Shown piece by piece: positions 22,784 to 34,261 of a stretch of 64,000 nt of DNA. The position numbers and the translations under genes are program-made. Location: contig JACCIC010000219.1 of NCBI GenBank assembly GCA_018907035.1, positions 744,001-808,000 of the forward strand, written 5' to 3'. The notes under the pieces were generated by a model, which worked only from the letters and a program-made list of their open reading frames with translations, was not told the DNA's origin and did not search any database. How positions within the stretch are numbered: the first letter of the stretch is position 1; each line of letters opens with the position of its first letter. The stretch is from Sycobia sp. Sy_11. Lineage: Eukaryota; Arthropoda; Insecta; Hymenoptera; Epichrysomallidae.

Positions 22784-23859
22784 TGTAACGTTCCTATCCC
22801 CTTCGGGATAGCTTACGCTGTATTATTCCAGGGTAATTTGAGAGGGGAGGAAGTATATTCGGAATTACACTGTATATTTTCAGAAAAATATAAAAATAAA
22901 TTTATTAAAAAAAAAATAAACCACACCTTCACGGTTCTGTAACAAAAAAAAAATAAAACAAAATGATTACTTAATATACTTAATATAAAACTTAATAAGC
23001 TAGATTTACGAACTCGTAATTTATTTAAACGCACGCTACTTTCCGTGAAATTTAATTAATCCGGCGCTAGCTTCCGCACGAATACCCGGTGCTATTTTCC
23101 ACGCAAGGAATTTAACCGTATCAGGTAGATTTTATTCTAGGTATAAAACTAGGGTGAGCTTAACTCTGCTGGTATTTCGAGGAGCGCCTCACAACTAGGA
23201 TCAAGAGTTAATAGGTAATAGATTTGTATAGGATAAGAGAACTGCTGGTCTTTTGAGGAGCGCCTCGCAACCAGGATCACGTTCTATTCAGAAAAGGTAT
23301 AAAATTATTAACAGTCTGTCTTTTGAGGAGCTCCTCGCAACAGAGATCAAGTTAATAATTTCGGTAGTAATAGTTTTGACAGGATTGATCGAGCTCTGAA
23401 CAAGAGTTAGCTCCAGGATCAAATGACACGACTTCGGGTCAGCCGGTTCACTGGACGAACTCCCTCATTTTGCCTTTTGCAGGCCTTTTATAATTAAATT
23501 GTCGGGTATTATCGTCGCCGCCCGTATAACATCGGAGGAGCCGCCGATTTATAATAATAATTATATAAATAATAATAATAATATCACTAATAACAATAAT
23601 AATAATATAAATAATAATAATAATTAATATTAACTATAATTTTGCGCAATTATAATTACAAGGCAGTCGATTACTGCGTACAAACATCATTTGATACACG
23701 TACAATAGTGTATACACACACACATATATATATATAATCGGTGTGAATAATATTTCAGTTAATTATATTAATTAAATACAGCGGGTGAATTCGTTTTAGA
23801 ACACCCGTTGTATATGCTGGAATGCGCGCGCCAGTATAAGGCTTGCGCGTTCCCCTACC
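22784..23859 (-). repeat. 3' LTR of gypsy element 2
   Basis: It matches 28284-29281 nearly throughout. It carries several degenerate GAGGAGCGCCTCGCAAC units near 23180-23340 that are fewer in the other copy, and an (AAT)n stretch near 23557-23630. Confidence 0.88.
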
Positions 23860-24854
23860 TTATCTCTGATTTCGGGGTTCCAATTTCGGCGATTCAGGTC
23901 GGAGTAGCGTTTTTGTTTCTGAGTGCCTTTTGCCAGTTGGCTGTGAACGACTTCGATTGTTTCTTGTAATCTCTTTATACGGGTTTCGGCTGTAATGTTA
24001 TTACTTTGTCCGTATAATACAAAAAAGTATCCGAGGGCTCTTAACTCACGCCCAAAATTCAAGTAAGCAGGTGTAAAACCTGTTGTTTCGGATGACACGG
24101 TATTATAAGCAAATTCTAGCTCATGTAAGTGATTATCCCACATCTTATGATTTTTTGCTATATACTGGGAAATCATAGTTTTAATTACCTTATTTGCTCT
24201 TTCTACTGGATTACAATGTGGTGTGTACGGTGGTATTCTCCTATGCTGTATTCCAGTCTTTTGCAGCATAGTTGTGAATTCTTTGGAGATAAATTGTCTC
24301 CTGTTATCGGAAATAATTATTTTCGGGCAACCAAAACGTAGTGTAATCTTTTGTTTTACAGCTTACGTTATTGCTTCAGCTGTTGCGTTTTTGAGCGGTT
24401 TTAATTCAATCCATTTGGTAAATTTGTCTTGCATCACTAATAGCCATATATTTAATTTTGCTGATCTTGGAAGTGGTCCGATGAGATCTACAGCCACAAT
24501 ATCCCAAGGCTGTTCAACTAGAGTTGCATGTAGTTTACCGACTGGGGTTTGTTGTTGCGATTTAAACTTTTGGCAGTTCTCGCAATTTCGCACATACTTA
24601 GCCGTTATACGGAGCATTCCAGGCCAGTAATAACTTTTACATATTTTTATTAGTGATTTCGTAATTCCCAAATGTCCGGCAGTTGGATCATTGTGTACTT
24701 CACTTAAAACTCTATTTAGTTCAGCTCTAGGCACACAAATTTTCCACTGTAGATTTTCACTCGTATCGTTGAAATCTAAGGTATGTAAAATGCGTTTGTA
24801 TAGTCGTCCGTTTTTAATACTAAAATCTGGATAGCTTTCGAGATCGCTCTCCAC
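23796..24854 (-). pseudogene. Integrase of gypsy element 2
   Basis: The H2C2 zinc-binding region (EVHNDPTAGHLG, then CENCQKFK) and the first catalytic Asp in IVAVDLIGPLP lie in the frame 24854-24363. A stop and frame change near 24360 separate them from the second part, which has the second Asp in IISDNRRQF and the Glu in NPVERANKVIKTMI, ending near 23796. All three residues of the D,D-35-E triad are still readable, but in two pieces. The last 30 codons run into LTR sequence instead of a normal carboxyl-terminal domain. Confidence 0.85.
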
Positions 24855-25001
24855 ATTTTTGTACGATTTATCATATCAATCTTCTACTTTAATTTCGGTG
24901 GATCCGAGTGCTAATGACTGTCGAGATAGTGTATAGGCTAGTAAATTATCTTTTCCTGGACGGTATTTCATTTCAAAATCATATTAACTTAATTCGAGTG
25001 C

Positions 25002-26200
25002 CTACCGGGCTAAACGACCAGATGGATTTTCAATACTATTGAGCCATTTTAACGATTGATGGTCTGTTAATATAATGAAGCGATATCCTTCAAGATAATC
25101 ACGAAATTTCCACACACCCCATTTAATTGCTAGGCATTGTAATTCATTGGCAGAATAATTCTTTTCAGCTGGGGTGAGCGTTCGGCTAGCAAATACAATG
25201 ACTCTTTCGCTGCTCTCATATGCCTGTGTAAGCGCTGCCCCCATTCTTCTTTACTAGTCTTCTTTACTATCTGTTTGCAGGATAAACAGGCGGCTGCATT
25301 TGTGAGAAGCTGCTTGATTTTGTCAAAAGCATCCTGCTCTGCTTCTCGCCAATTTCACTTAGCTTTTTTCCTATTTAAACGGTATAATGGTGCAGCAACA
25401 TTTGAAAAATCTTTCAGGAATCTTCTAAACCATGATATCAGACCCATAAATTGTTGAATTTCTTTCATATTTCTTGGTGGCGCTAAAATAAGTACGGCAG
25501 CCACTTTGTCCGGGTCGGTTTGTAGACCGTTCTTGTCTACTATATGTCCTAGATATTTTAGACTTGAGCGAGAAAAATGGCATTATCTGGATTTGGTTTC
25601 AGTTTTGCAATTTGCAGGTGGTTGAAAACTTCTTTCAATTTTTCCAGATGTTCTTCGAATGTAGATGAGGCTCCTAAAATATCATCTAGATATGCAAATA
25701 CATATGATGCCATCTCAGGAGTGATTACTCTATCTAAAAGTCGTTGAAACGTAGCTAGTGCTGAATGCAAGACAAACGGCATTACGTTGAATTCAAACAG
25801 ACCATTTCCGGCCATGGTAAAGGCAGTGATAGAACGATTTTCCGGTGTTAATGCAATTTGCCAATAACCATTTTTTAAACCTAGTGTCAAAGATATCGTG
25901 CTCCGCGTAATTTATCTAATGTTGCATTCATTTGTGGCAAGGGATAAGCGTCTTTCCTTGTCACTTTATTCACTTTCTTAAAATCCACACAGAATCGAGC
26001 TTTTCTATTTTTCTTTTTTAAGATTACTACGCGTGAACTCCACGGACTGCTGGACGGTCTTTTCACGTTTTCGCTTAGCATTTTATCAACCTCTTGATTA
26101 ATAATTTCTTGTATAGTTGGATTTCTCGGTCCGTATTTCTGTTTAATCGGCGTTTTTTCCTCTAAGACGATTTGGTGCTATAGAAGCGGAGTAGGACCTT
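25002..26200 (-). pseudogene. Reverse transcriptase and RNase H of gypsy element 2
   Basis: The fingers region with SSPWSSRVVILKKKN and FCVDFKKVNKVT lies at 26081-25887. The palm with the YLDD catalytic box (FAYLDDILGAS) is at 25890-25558 in another frame. The RNase H region (FASRTLTPAEKNYSANE and LTDHQSLKWLNS) is at 25244-25002. Frameshifts near 25890, 25550 and 25250 break it into at least three pieces. This enzyme would copy the element RNA in cytoplasmic particles. Confidence 0.88.
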
Positions 26201-26354
26201 TGATAAACTTGAACTTATCCATTTCTGTTTTTAAGAATTTTTCTAGTTTTTATTGTTCGATTGAATTTAAGGTCTGTAGTCCGTAAGGCGCGCCAATCAT
26301 ACATACTTGATGTATCTGGTCGTCTGAAATTTTGGCTATCTCACGATTAATAAT

Positions 26355-26545
26355 TTAGTAATTTAATTGTACTTATGCCGACTGCCCATATACAAATAAA
26401 TAAATATTTTTTTATTGGTCTTACATTCCAATCAATTCAATCTAAAAATAAAAATAAAAATAAAAATAAATGATAAAATAAAATAAAAATTAAAATAAAA
26501 ATTAAATTCAAAATTATAATGACAGTCAGACAGTCCTTGTTTACC
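26355..26545 (-). mobile_element. Penelope-like tail fragment inserted in gypsy element 2
   Basis: Between the protease and reverse-transcriptase parts of pol lies non-pol sequence. Reverse-complemented, it starts GGACTGTCTGACTGTCATTA, passes an (AAATA)n-like stretch and ends TGTAAGACCAATAAAAAAATATTT. The same start and end occur in the tails at 17719-18170 and 56280-56390. The pol frame lost sequence at the site, so deletion accompanied or followed insertion. Confidence 0.65.
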
Positions 26546-26852
26546 TTGTTTTTCCTTGCACATATATCGGTCCATTAATATTTTTTCCAAGGCTAATTTC
26601 TGAGCCGTTTTCCAAGACTGCCATACGATCATTTGGCTCAGTATGCCATCCAAATTTGATGCAAACTTCACTAAGTTGTTCACTTACATAAGAACTTACA
26701 GATCCCGTATCCAGAAGAGCTGATACTTCGTAATCACCGATCATCACTCTCACGAAATGTCGATTATGTCTTTCTATTTTTAATTGTTGCTGATGGGCCG
26801 AGCTGGGTTCGGTGTAAGCTCCGCACTCCTGGCGTTTCCTGACGGATGACAC
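26541..26852 (-). pseudogene. Aspartic protease of gypsy element 2
   Basis: The segment FVRVMIGDYEVSALLDTGSV carries the DTGS active site of a retropepsin, followed by a typical YVSEQ. The second half of the fold is replaced by the Penelope insertion at 26545. The protease would mature Gag-Pol in the particle. Confidence 0.85.
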
Positions 26853-26859
26853 TTGCAGT

Positions 26860-27740
26860 TGCGAGTATAAACTTTATCGCGATCACAATATGAACAAAAG
26901 ATTTTCTGCTGATTTCTGCACTTGAAGCGATCGTGTCCCGTCTATTTGCATCTCCAGCAACACTTATTTCGGTCGTAAACTGTAGCAATTTTATTGTTAT
27001 AATTATATACACGAATTTCGGGTTTTCTGGTTTTAGATTCTAGAGTATGTGCAGATGTATGATTATTCGGACTTTTCTACTTCTCACACTGTTTTTTTGT
27101 TTCTAGATATTCTTCTACTTGTTGTACAATATCTGATGTAGACATGACGTCATCATGGCGAATATGTAGGCGATATTCGGCGAGCATGTTGTAATACATA
27201 GTTGCGGTTTTTTGCTCTTCTGTAAAAGCTTCTCGACATCTCCTTAGTGTGATTAGTGAGTTGTCGAATGTACGTATATCCTCATTAGACTCCTGTACAC
27301 GATTATGTATTTGTCGATCTAAATTGTGACGTCCACTAGGCGACAAATAAAACTTTCTTAATCCTTCTTCTAATTCTATGAAAGTTTTAAAATAGGCATA
27401 ATTTCGATGCCACAACTGAGCATCACCTCTTCATAATTCTGGCAATCCGTTCAGAATTTGTTGATCGGACAAATTATATACTCGATGTAGTTCATGGATC
27501 CATTCGAGAAATGAATGTAAGTTCTTTCCATCAAAACGGCAATTCCATTTCCTCGTTTGGTCCATCACTTTAGCATTTTCCTGCACAGCAATTGATTTTT
27601 GTACATAAACAGTTGCAGGCGGATTCTCATAAAGTACATTCGATGCAGGACGTGCGATGATAGGACTGGAAGTCAAGGCGGCAGCTTGTTGATTAAGAAG
27701 CTGTGTATGAAGTTGTCGGAATCTTTCTTCGATTTCTGCT
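26860..27740 (-). pseudogene. Gag of gypsy element 2 with zinc knuckle
   Basis: A capsid-like region spans 27676-27077, starting with KWNCRFDGKNLHSFLEWIHE, interrupted by a stop at 27431, and continuing LWHRNYAYFKTFIELEEGLR. Downstream near 26960-26930 is a CCHC zinc knuckle (CWRCK, then GHDRFKC) with a stop inside it. The order and the spacing to the protease are normal for gypsy Gag, which packages the element RNA. Confidence 0.82.
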
Positions 27741-28265
27741 AAATCTTGCGTGCAGTTGAGATTTTCATTGAAGTCTTTTTCGTCTTCGGGTTTATCCCTA
27801 TAGAGCTCCGGGTGAGCCCGTACATGAGCAATTCAGTACTGGCGCAAATATGCTTTTGTGCCAGCAAATTATTTTTTGCGAGTTTGTTTTCTACTTATTC
27901 TTTTGATAGTTTATAAATCCAGCTTACTCTGGGTTTTACCATTTTAGCAGAATTTTAATTTTATTAGAAACAACAAAACAAAAGAAAAATATAATTTTTC
28001 TGGAATGGAAAATAATTTCTTTTTATTTTTTCTACGAGAAAACTATTAGTTTAGTTTTCTATTTTCCAAACGGTAAATTTTATTACAATTTCGATATGTG
28101 TTACTTCGTGCTTCGGCTCAACACGCCACTAGGCTCTTTTCACATAAATCGAAAAAATGCGGTTTTTTATAAATAATTTAAAAATTTCCGTTTAAAGAAA
28201 TTATTCTGTTATTACAGAAATAAGAAATTTTAATTAAATATTAATTTTACGGATTTATTAAACTA

Positions 28266-28283
28266 GTCCCTGTTCGGGCGCTA
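28266..28283 (-). promoter_or_regulatory. Primer-binding site of gypsy element 2 (tRNA-Lys type)
   Basis: Immediately 3' of the 5' LTR in coding direction lies TAGCGCCCGAACAGGGAC. It differs in one base from the complement of the 3' end of the lysine tRNA used by many retroelements. Confidence 0.75.
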
Positions 28284-29101
28284 TGTAACGTTCCTTTCCC
28301 CTCGGGATAGCTTATGCGGTATTATTCCAGGGTAATTTGAGAGGGGAGGAAGTATATTCAGAATTGGACGGCAGATCGGGAAAATAATTTTACAGCATAG
28401 TATATTATTAGAAAAATATATAAATAAATTTATTCAAAAAAAATACTCTACACTGTCACAGTTATGTAACAAAAAAAGAATAAAATAAAACGATTACTTA
28501 ATATATTTAATATAAAACTTAATAAGCTAGATTTATAATCTCGTAATTTATTTAAACACGCACTAGTTTCCGTGAAATTTAATTAATCCGGCACTAGTTT
28601 CCACACGGATACCCGGTGCTATTTTCCACGCAGGGAATTTAACCGTATCAGGTAGATTTTATTCTAGGTATAAAACCAGAGTGAGATTAACTCCGCTGGT
28701 ATTTTGAGGAGCAAGGATTACGTTCTCTTCAGGAAGGTAAAATTACTAACCATCTGTCTTTTGACGAGCGCCTCGCAAAAGAGATCAAGTTAATAATTTT
28801 GGTAGTGATAGTTTTGACAGGATTGAGCTCTAGACAAGGACGAGCTCTGGACAAGAGTTAGCTCGTGGAGGAGTTCAAGTGACATGACTTCGGGTCACCC
28901 GGTTTCACTGGATGAACTCCCTGATTTTGCCTTTTATAATTAAATTATCGGGTATTATCGTTGCCGCTCGTATAACATCGGACTACCCGCCGATTTAAAA
29001 TAATAATATTAATAATAATAAAAGTTAATATTAACTATAATTTTGGCAATTATAATTACAAGGCAGTCGATTACTGCATACAAACATCATTTGATACACG
29101 T

Positions 29102-29159
<58 letters not shown>

Positions 29160-29281
29160 TCGGTGTGAATAATATTTTAATTAATTCTATTAATTAAATA
29201 CAGCGGGTGAATTCGTATTAGAACACCCGTTGTATATGCTGGAATGCGCGCGCCAGTATAAGGCTTGCGCGTTACCCTACC
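28284..29281 (-). repeat. 5' LTR of gypsy element 2
   Basis: It matches 22784-23859. It differs by a 50-base (TA)n expansion at 29108-29157 and by lacking part of the GAGGAGCGCCTCG repeat array. The outer edge is placed where similarity stops, after CCCTAC. Confidence 0.85.
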
Positions 29282-29309
29282 GCAGTATTTGCGGCTGTTG
29301 CATGAAGTT

Positions 29310-29501
29310 TAATGAAATTCTGTTCAATGACAAGGGGATTATTTCAGCACACTGAATACAGTCACACCACTGTCAATGTTTCAAGAATTCCTAAGGCAGG
29401 CTTCTTAATTTTTTTCTGTATAAATCTTATCATTTATAAAATTGAATAAAGGCAATATATTTGTATACATAGAGTATTTTTTACATATATATATATATTT
29501 A

Positions 29502-29555
<54 letters not shown>
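29310..29555. repeat. Short repeat unit ending in an interrupted (TA)n tract
   Basis: The segment with CTGAATACAGTCACACCACTGTCA and, further on, CAATATATTTGTATACATAGAGTATTTTTT resembles 53640-53765. In both places it leads within 100 bases into a long (TA)n tract. This tract (29484-29555) is where gypsy element 1 inserted. Confidence 0.55.
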
Positions 29556-29558
<3 letters not shown>

Positions 29559-30723
29559 AACGAGGCCGTAATCGAAATGCGACTCTTTAGCTGCGGCGTG
29601 TGCGTCGAATGTAAACACTGCACGACCTCGACTCGGCGGCCAACCGTTGGTGGAGAGCAGAGTGGGGACAGGGGGCAGCGAACATTCGTCGTGGAGAGGA
29701 GAATAGAATAGTTTAGTCTCGTTCTGCATAATACGAGGAGAGCCACGTGCGCCCGAGTCGTGTAAATCAAGCAAAGCGGGGTTTTGTATACGCGCTTCAG
29801 ATGTGCTACGGAGGAAAGAACGACTTCGCGACAGGTTCTGCATCGTCTGCAGCGGCGCGTCCCGAGTCGGTGAACGTGAGGAGCACGCGAGACCGAGGGG
29901 ATCCTCCGCGGGAGCCGACGATTGTTGGAATCACCGGGATCCTGCAGAAGGCCCTGCAATTCCCGCCGTCGCCCAGTGCCTACCGCGCTAGTGGCCGCGT
30001 CTGTTCCGTGTTTGCACAGACCGTGTAGGCGGATCGCTGCCATCTATCGCCCGCGTGTGTTTGCGCGTGCCGCCCTGCGTCGACTTCCGTATTCCTCGGG
30101 GACGTCCCGTCGTGAGTACACTCAGGTTAGTTTATGCGCGTGCGTCCTTGCGAGGCGCTCCGCCAACGGGCGCACGAGCGTGCATGTGTGTGAGAGAGAG
30201 AGAGCGTGCGCGCGTATTGAGGCCTGCGGGACTTCACGGACGTTACTGCAGGCGCGCGAGCCTCGCGGCTTTTAATATTGTAAACCGGAAGATTTTCGCG
30301 CTAGAAATAAATCTTATACTTGAAAGATACGTTCGCGTTTATTTCTGTGTTTTTTTCCTCGCTGTCAGTCTCTACCATCCCTGTTCATTTTCCCGCATCG
30401 CGCTGATATTGCGCGCAGGATCCACCGGCCTCCGCGGGCACGACGAAGAGCTTCCGCCGTGCGATCTGAGCTTGCTGCGGACGCGGTGCTCGTGGCCAGA
30501 GCACCGCACACGAGACTAGTAAGTAGGCTTGCGTCTTTGTGAGTCGATTTTTTGTTATAACGGGCCGGCGCGTCGCGGCGCGCCGAGACTCTACCGCCGA
30601 CGGGCGCTTATTCCCCGGACAGCGAGAAGAAGAAGCAACGTGGGTTGCGCACGGGCCGTACTGGAGCGGCCGCGCGTCGATGTTGGAACTGGAGTTCGCT
30701 TAATCGGATCCACCCCGTTACCA
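29556..30723 (+). repeat. 5' LTR of gypsy element 1
   Basis: It starts TGTAACGAGGCC and ends CCCGTTAC(C)A just before the primer-binding site. Its last 570 bases match the 3' LTR and the solo copy at 15508-16135. The first 440 bases have no counterpart in those copies, so the true LTR start may lie further right. Near 30554 it contains a second LTR-like start (ATAACGGGCCGGCGCG), see findings. Confidence 0.8.
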
Positions 30724-30724
30724 A

Positions 30725-30738
30725 TGGCGCCCAACGTT
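30725..30738 (+). promoter_or_regulatory. Primer-binding site of gypsy element 1
   Basis: TGGCGCCCAACGTT follows the 5' LTR after one or two bases, the normal place for minus-strand priming. The TGGCGCC start is typical of retroelement primer-binding sites. The exact tRNA was not determined. Confidence 0.7.
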
Positions 30739-31735
30739 TGAGCGATGACTTAAATTCGGCGTTCCATTTCGAACGCGTGCCCCTCTTATATTTATGAAAT
30801 AAATATATATGTATATAAATGATAAAATAATATAAAATTATAATGTAAATTATAGAAAAGGAAAAAAATTATATAAATATATAATTTTTTTTTCTCTCTG
30901 CTGAATAAATTTCGCGAGCGGCAAAACAGCAATCGCGCGGAATTTACAACATCCGCGTTTCAATAATTTTGGATTAATAAATTTAATTTATTAAATAAAA
31001 AAAAATTAAACAACGTTTGTCTCGTAAAATCGAGATAAAGACCAGAGAATTCTCTCAAAATTTTTTAAATTAATTCTGTTCAGAAAATTAGACAGTGGAG
31101 TATTTCTTTCCGTGGGTGTGCGACTAGGTCGAAAGAACCGACTTTGTTTTTGATTTATTCCTCGTGTTCGCGGCAGCCATTGTGTATGTGACCGCGACAT
31201 TGCGGGCGAGCATGGCTTTATTTTAAACAAAGCCACCTAGTGTGTGTGGCCGCTACATTGCGAGCGGGCGTGGCTTTGTTTTAAACAAAGCCAACTAGTG
31301 TGTGTGAGTGAGACCGAGATTTGTAAATAAATTAAAACAACTCTCCGAACATACCAAGGTTAATTTTTTTTTCTTTTTCCCTTTCTAAGGCTTTCTATCT
31401 GAAATAAATAAATAAAAGAAAATAAGATTTAGCCTTTTATTTTTCACGCGAAATTTATAAAATCTCTCACTTTCTTTTTCCTTTTTTTCTCGAATTTAAA
31501 CTCACATACACTAAGAACTGAGAGATAGCGCTAAGTAAAATAAATTCACATAGCATTAAGTTTTTTTATGTATCTATGAATTATCGCATTGCTTTGTGAA
31601 TATAGCGCAATAAATAAAAAAAAACATACCTTTCGCTCTCTTTTTAAATACAGCGAGCGTTAATTAAGCGAGCGCTATTAATCTCAGTTCATTGGCGTAT
31701 ATAATTTTAATTATTATTATTATTAATTGCTCCAA
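30739..31735 (+). other. Untranslated leader of gypsy element 1
   Basis: About 1 kb without open coding. It holds a two-copy tandem repeat (31181-31240 and 31241-31298) and an AT-rich stretch before gag. Confidence 0.7.
31181..31298 (+). repeat. 60-bp direct tandem repeat in the gypsy leader
   Basis: The units 31181-31240 and 31241-31298 both contain ACATTGCG, GGCTTT and TTTTAAACAAAGCCA, and end in CTAG. Each contains a small inverted repeat GGCTTTGTTT/AAACAAAGCC that could form a hairpin in the genomic RNA, a possible packaging or regulatory structure. Confidence 0.75.
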
Positions 31736-33500
31736 ATGGAGCAAAGCAGCGTTCAAACCGACTACGTGCACGAGATCGAAGATTGGATTACTTCTCTCGG
31801 CACGGAGGAGCTAAACGCTATCCTCCACTTCACAGAGCTGAGCACCGGAGGCTCACTATGCCTGTGGTTGCTTGGAGAGCAGAGGCCGAGTGAATTCATT
31901 CCCGCGCCCGATGGCGTCGTCAACAACCGTCGCCCGTCGGGCAGAGCTCAGACGCACATTCATAGCTGAGAGATGCGCTCGGCCCTTAGGCACCGTAGAA
32001 CCGTCGACGTAGATAACGGACCACCGCGACGAGTCCCAACCAACGGAGTCGAACACGCACGATATTGGCGCGCCGGCCGAAGAGAATCTGAGTGATATCA
32101 TGGAGTACAGACGGTCGAAGCGTTTGTTGTAATTGTAGTCGCAATTAGTTCGACAGGTGAAACAGTTGACTAAAATCGTTCTGAACAGTCAGCCTGTGGC
32201 CACTTCTAGCATGAATGCCGACGTGAACGAATTTCTACCCGTCGTGCAATATCCGCCGCTGTCAGCTATCGCACCGGCCGACGGACAGCCGCAAGCATGA
32301 TCGCATGTGAACTTCCAAGAGACGTTTACATGTCGTTATTTCGATGAGCGACCCACAACAGCAGCGGAGCAAAGTGTGCTTCATGCTCCTATTACTAAAA
32401 GCTAGCCGCCGAATACCCCGACTGCGCCGCGGGGCGCGGCCACAGTCTGGAGGGGGGCGCTTCACCGATCGGCGCAAACAACATAAACTCGCGCCGCTCC
32501 GTGAATAGCTCTGGCTTGCCAAAATCCCGTGACGTCGGACACATTGTACGACGGTGGAACGTCCGCTTCACTGGAGATAAAGACGAGAGTATCCACCGCT
32601 TCTGGACAAGAATAGAAGAGTGCCGAACTCTCGCGTGTCTCGACGAGAGCGAAGTGCTATCCTCGCTCTCAGAGCAGATGGAGGGTGTTGCGGGTATGTG
32701 GTGTCGGGTGTTCCGGGTATGTCGTAGTACGGAAACGAATACGATCTTCAGAAAACAGATACCGCAGCCGAGTGAGCAGCATCAAGTTGAGCTGCTCCAT
32801 AAAAATATGCAGCCGCGTCTTCAAGGCTGGATCCGACAAGATCAAATTCATTCGGTGGAAGAATTTATCGATGTCGCGATACTAATCGAATAGATGATAG
32901 AGGCTGAAGAATCCTTTAAGTCGCCCCCACCGTTGGAAAATTCCGTCGTGCCAGAAGCGTCATACTGGTACGTGACGCGACAGCGAAAAGCTGCGAAAAC
33001 GTGTGGAACGAGTAAACCCGCCACCGAAAAGGCAAACGCGGCGTCTGTCAGCGTTGCAGCCGCCGAAGTTCCTCCGGTTGCAAAGAATGCTATCGAGCCG
33101 ATATATAAGGACCTGCTTGACAAAATGCGCAAAATTCGCGAGCGTTTCGATGGAATGAGCAAACCTGCTTCCGGAAGCAATCCCTCGCTCCCCGCGATAA
33201 GCCAGAGGCAGAAGAACGTTCCGACAAATAGCAGAAAGAGCGGAAGTAGTCCGAAGGGATCACCGCTGCGCGTGAAAACGAGGCAAATTCTCGTCGCTCG
33301 CCACCTCGACGACGCGAGAGCGGCGACCAACGGCGACGAGATCGGGGGTCAGTGAGGAACTATCGATCGTCCTCTCGACAATGGTCGCTAAGATCGAGCG
33401 ACTCTGAACTAGGCGCCAAGCAGAAGGTGCCGAGAGCCGACTTGAAGTGCTGGGACTGTGGCCTCCCCCGATACACGTCTCGTACGTGCCCGAAATGATT
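31736..33500 (+). pseudogene. Gag of gypsy element 1
   Basis: An amino-terminal piece starts at the ATG at 31736 (MEQSSVQTDYVHEIEDWITS). The capsid-like region at 32501-32893 has RRWNVRFTGDKDESIHRFW and ends EEFIDVAILIE. A lysine/alanine-rich linker follows at 32894-33355. Near 33438-33497 a zinc-knuckle-like CWDCGLPRYTSRTC is followed by a stop. Its usual His is replaced by Tyr. Frame breaks lie between 31970 and 32500 and again near 33360. Confidence 0.82.
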
Positions 33501-33623
33501 TGGAAACGGGCGGGGCCTGCGTAAAATAGGCCGTAGACGCCCCCGCCCCCGTTCAGCAGGCCTCTCAAACGCGGCAAGAAGAAAGCGGACCGCAGGACAA
33601 GGAAACACAACCGTCCGGATCAA

Positions 33624-34246
33624 GTGAAAGGCGAGACACCGCGGCACCTGACGAGTGCTAGTGAGGCGGCACGCGCCGCTCAAAAGGATGAACCACCGGA
33701 AGGATCAAGGTGGTGGCTACGAGTGAGCGTGAGTGGATACAAGCTCCGCGCACTGTTCGATCCGGGCGCCGCGTTAACTATCATGGGCCCCGTCGGCTTG
33801 CAAATTGCGAGCGCATGCGGCGCACGCTGCAGCCGAGCACCGGAAAAGGCGTACGCGTAGCAGACGGGCGCCACGTATCTATCGATGAATACGTGGAGCT
33901 GCCATTCGAGGTAGCCGGCGTGCGCAACGAAATCACGGTAGCAATCTTGTCTACGCTTGACGAGGATTGCTATGTCGGCGTAAATTTCGTCCGTGCATTT
34001 AAAGCAATCCTCGACCCATGCAGCAACAAATTGTTTATTAACGATGCCGATCGAGCGGTGATGTTCGAGGTAACAGGCATGTCTTCGGCACTCTCGAGGG
34101 CTTTGGCGTCCGTCGGAATCGCCGATTTGTTGACTTCAAAGAGAGAACAGTTTGATCAGCTGTTAGCTCGCATGTTGCCAGACGCAACAGAGCCTCTCGG
34201 CTGCACGACGTGGATCGAGCACGACATCAACTTTGGCTCGGCTTGA
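33624..34246 (+). pseudogene. Aspartic protease region of gypsy element 1
   Basis: The frame 33624-33860 contains KLRALFDPGAALTIMG, where the active-site DTGA reads DPGA (Thr to Pro). The chain continues in another frame at 33860-34246 with VRVADGRHVSIDEYVELPFE and YVGVNFVRAFKAILDP, the normal second half of a gypsy protease and its link to the reverse transcriptase. The substitution and frameshift make it inactive. Confidence 0.8.
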
Positions 34247-34261
34247 CCCATTAAACAGCGT

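Larger units (their letters stand above)
22784..29281 (-). mobile_element. Ty3/gypsy LTR retrotransposon, element 2
   Basis: Two copies of a repeat of about 1 kb flank a minus-strand gag-pol region. The left copy is 22784-23859 and the right copy 28284-29281. Both start TGTAACGTTCC on the plus strand and end with GCGCGTT-CCCTAC. The right copy is the 5' LTR in coding direction and is followed by a primer-binding site. The order gag, protease, reverse transcriptase, RNase H, integrase is that of gypsy elements. The 3' end of the integrase runs directly into the left LTR, so some carboxyl-terminal sequence is lost. No clear target duplication is visible. A Penelope tail fragment has inserted between protease and reverse transcriptase. 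Confidence 0.9.

Noticed and set aside
22784..23340. GAGGAGCGCCTCGCAAC repeats as a possible CRISPR-like array
   Set aside because: Only three degenerate units with unequal spacing lie inside a retrotransposon LTR, in eukaryotic DNA.
29405..30043. 212-codon minus-strand open frame across the (TA)n tract and the 5' LTR
   Set aside because: It is the antisense shadow of the LTR plus a repetitive Tyr-Ile run from the microsatellite, with no domain.
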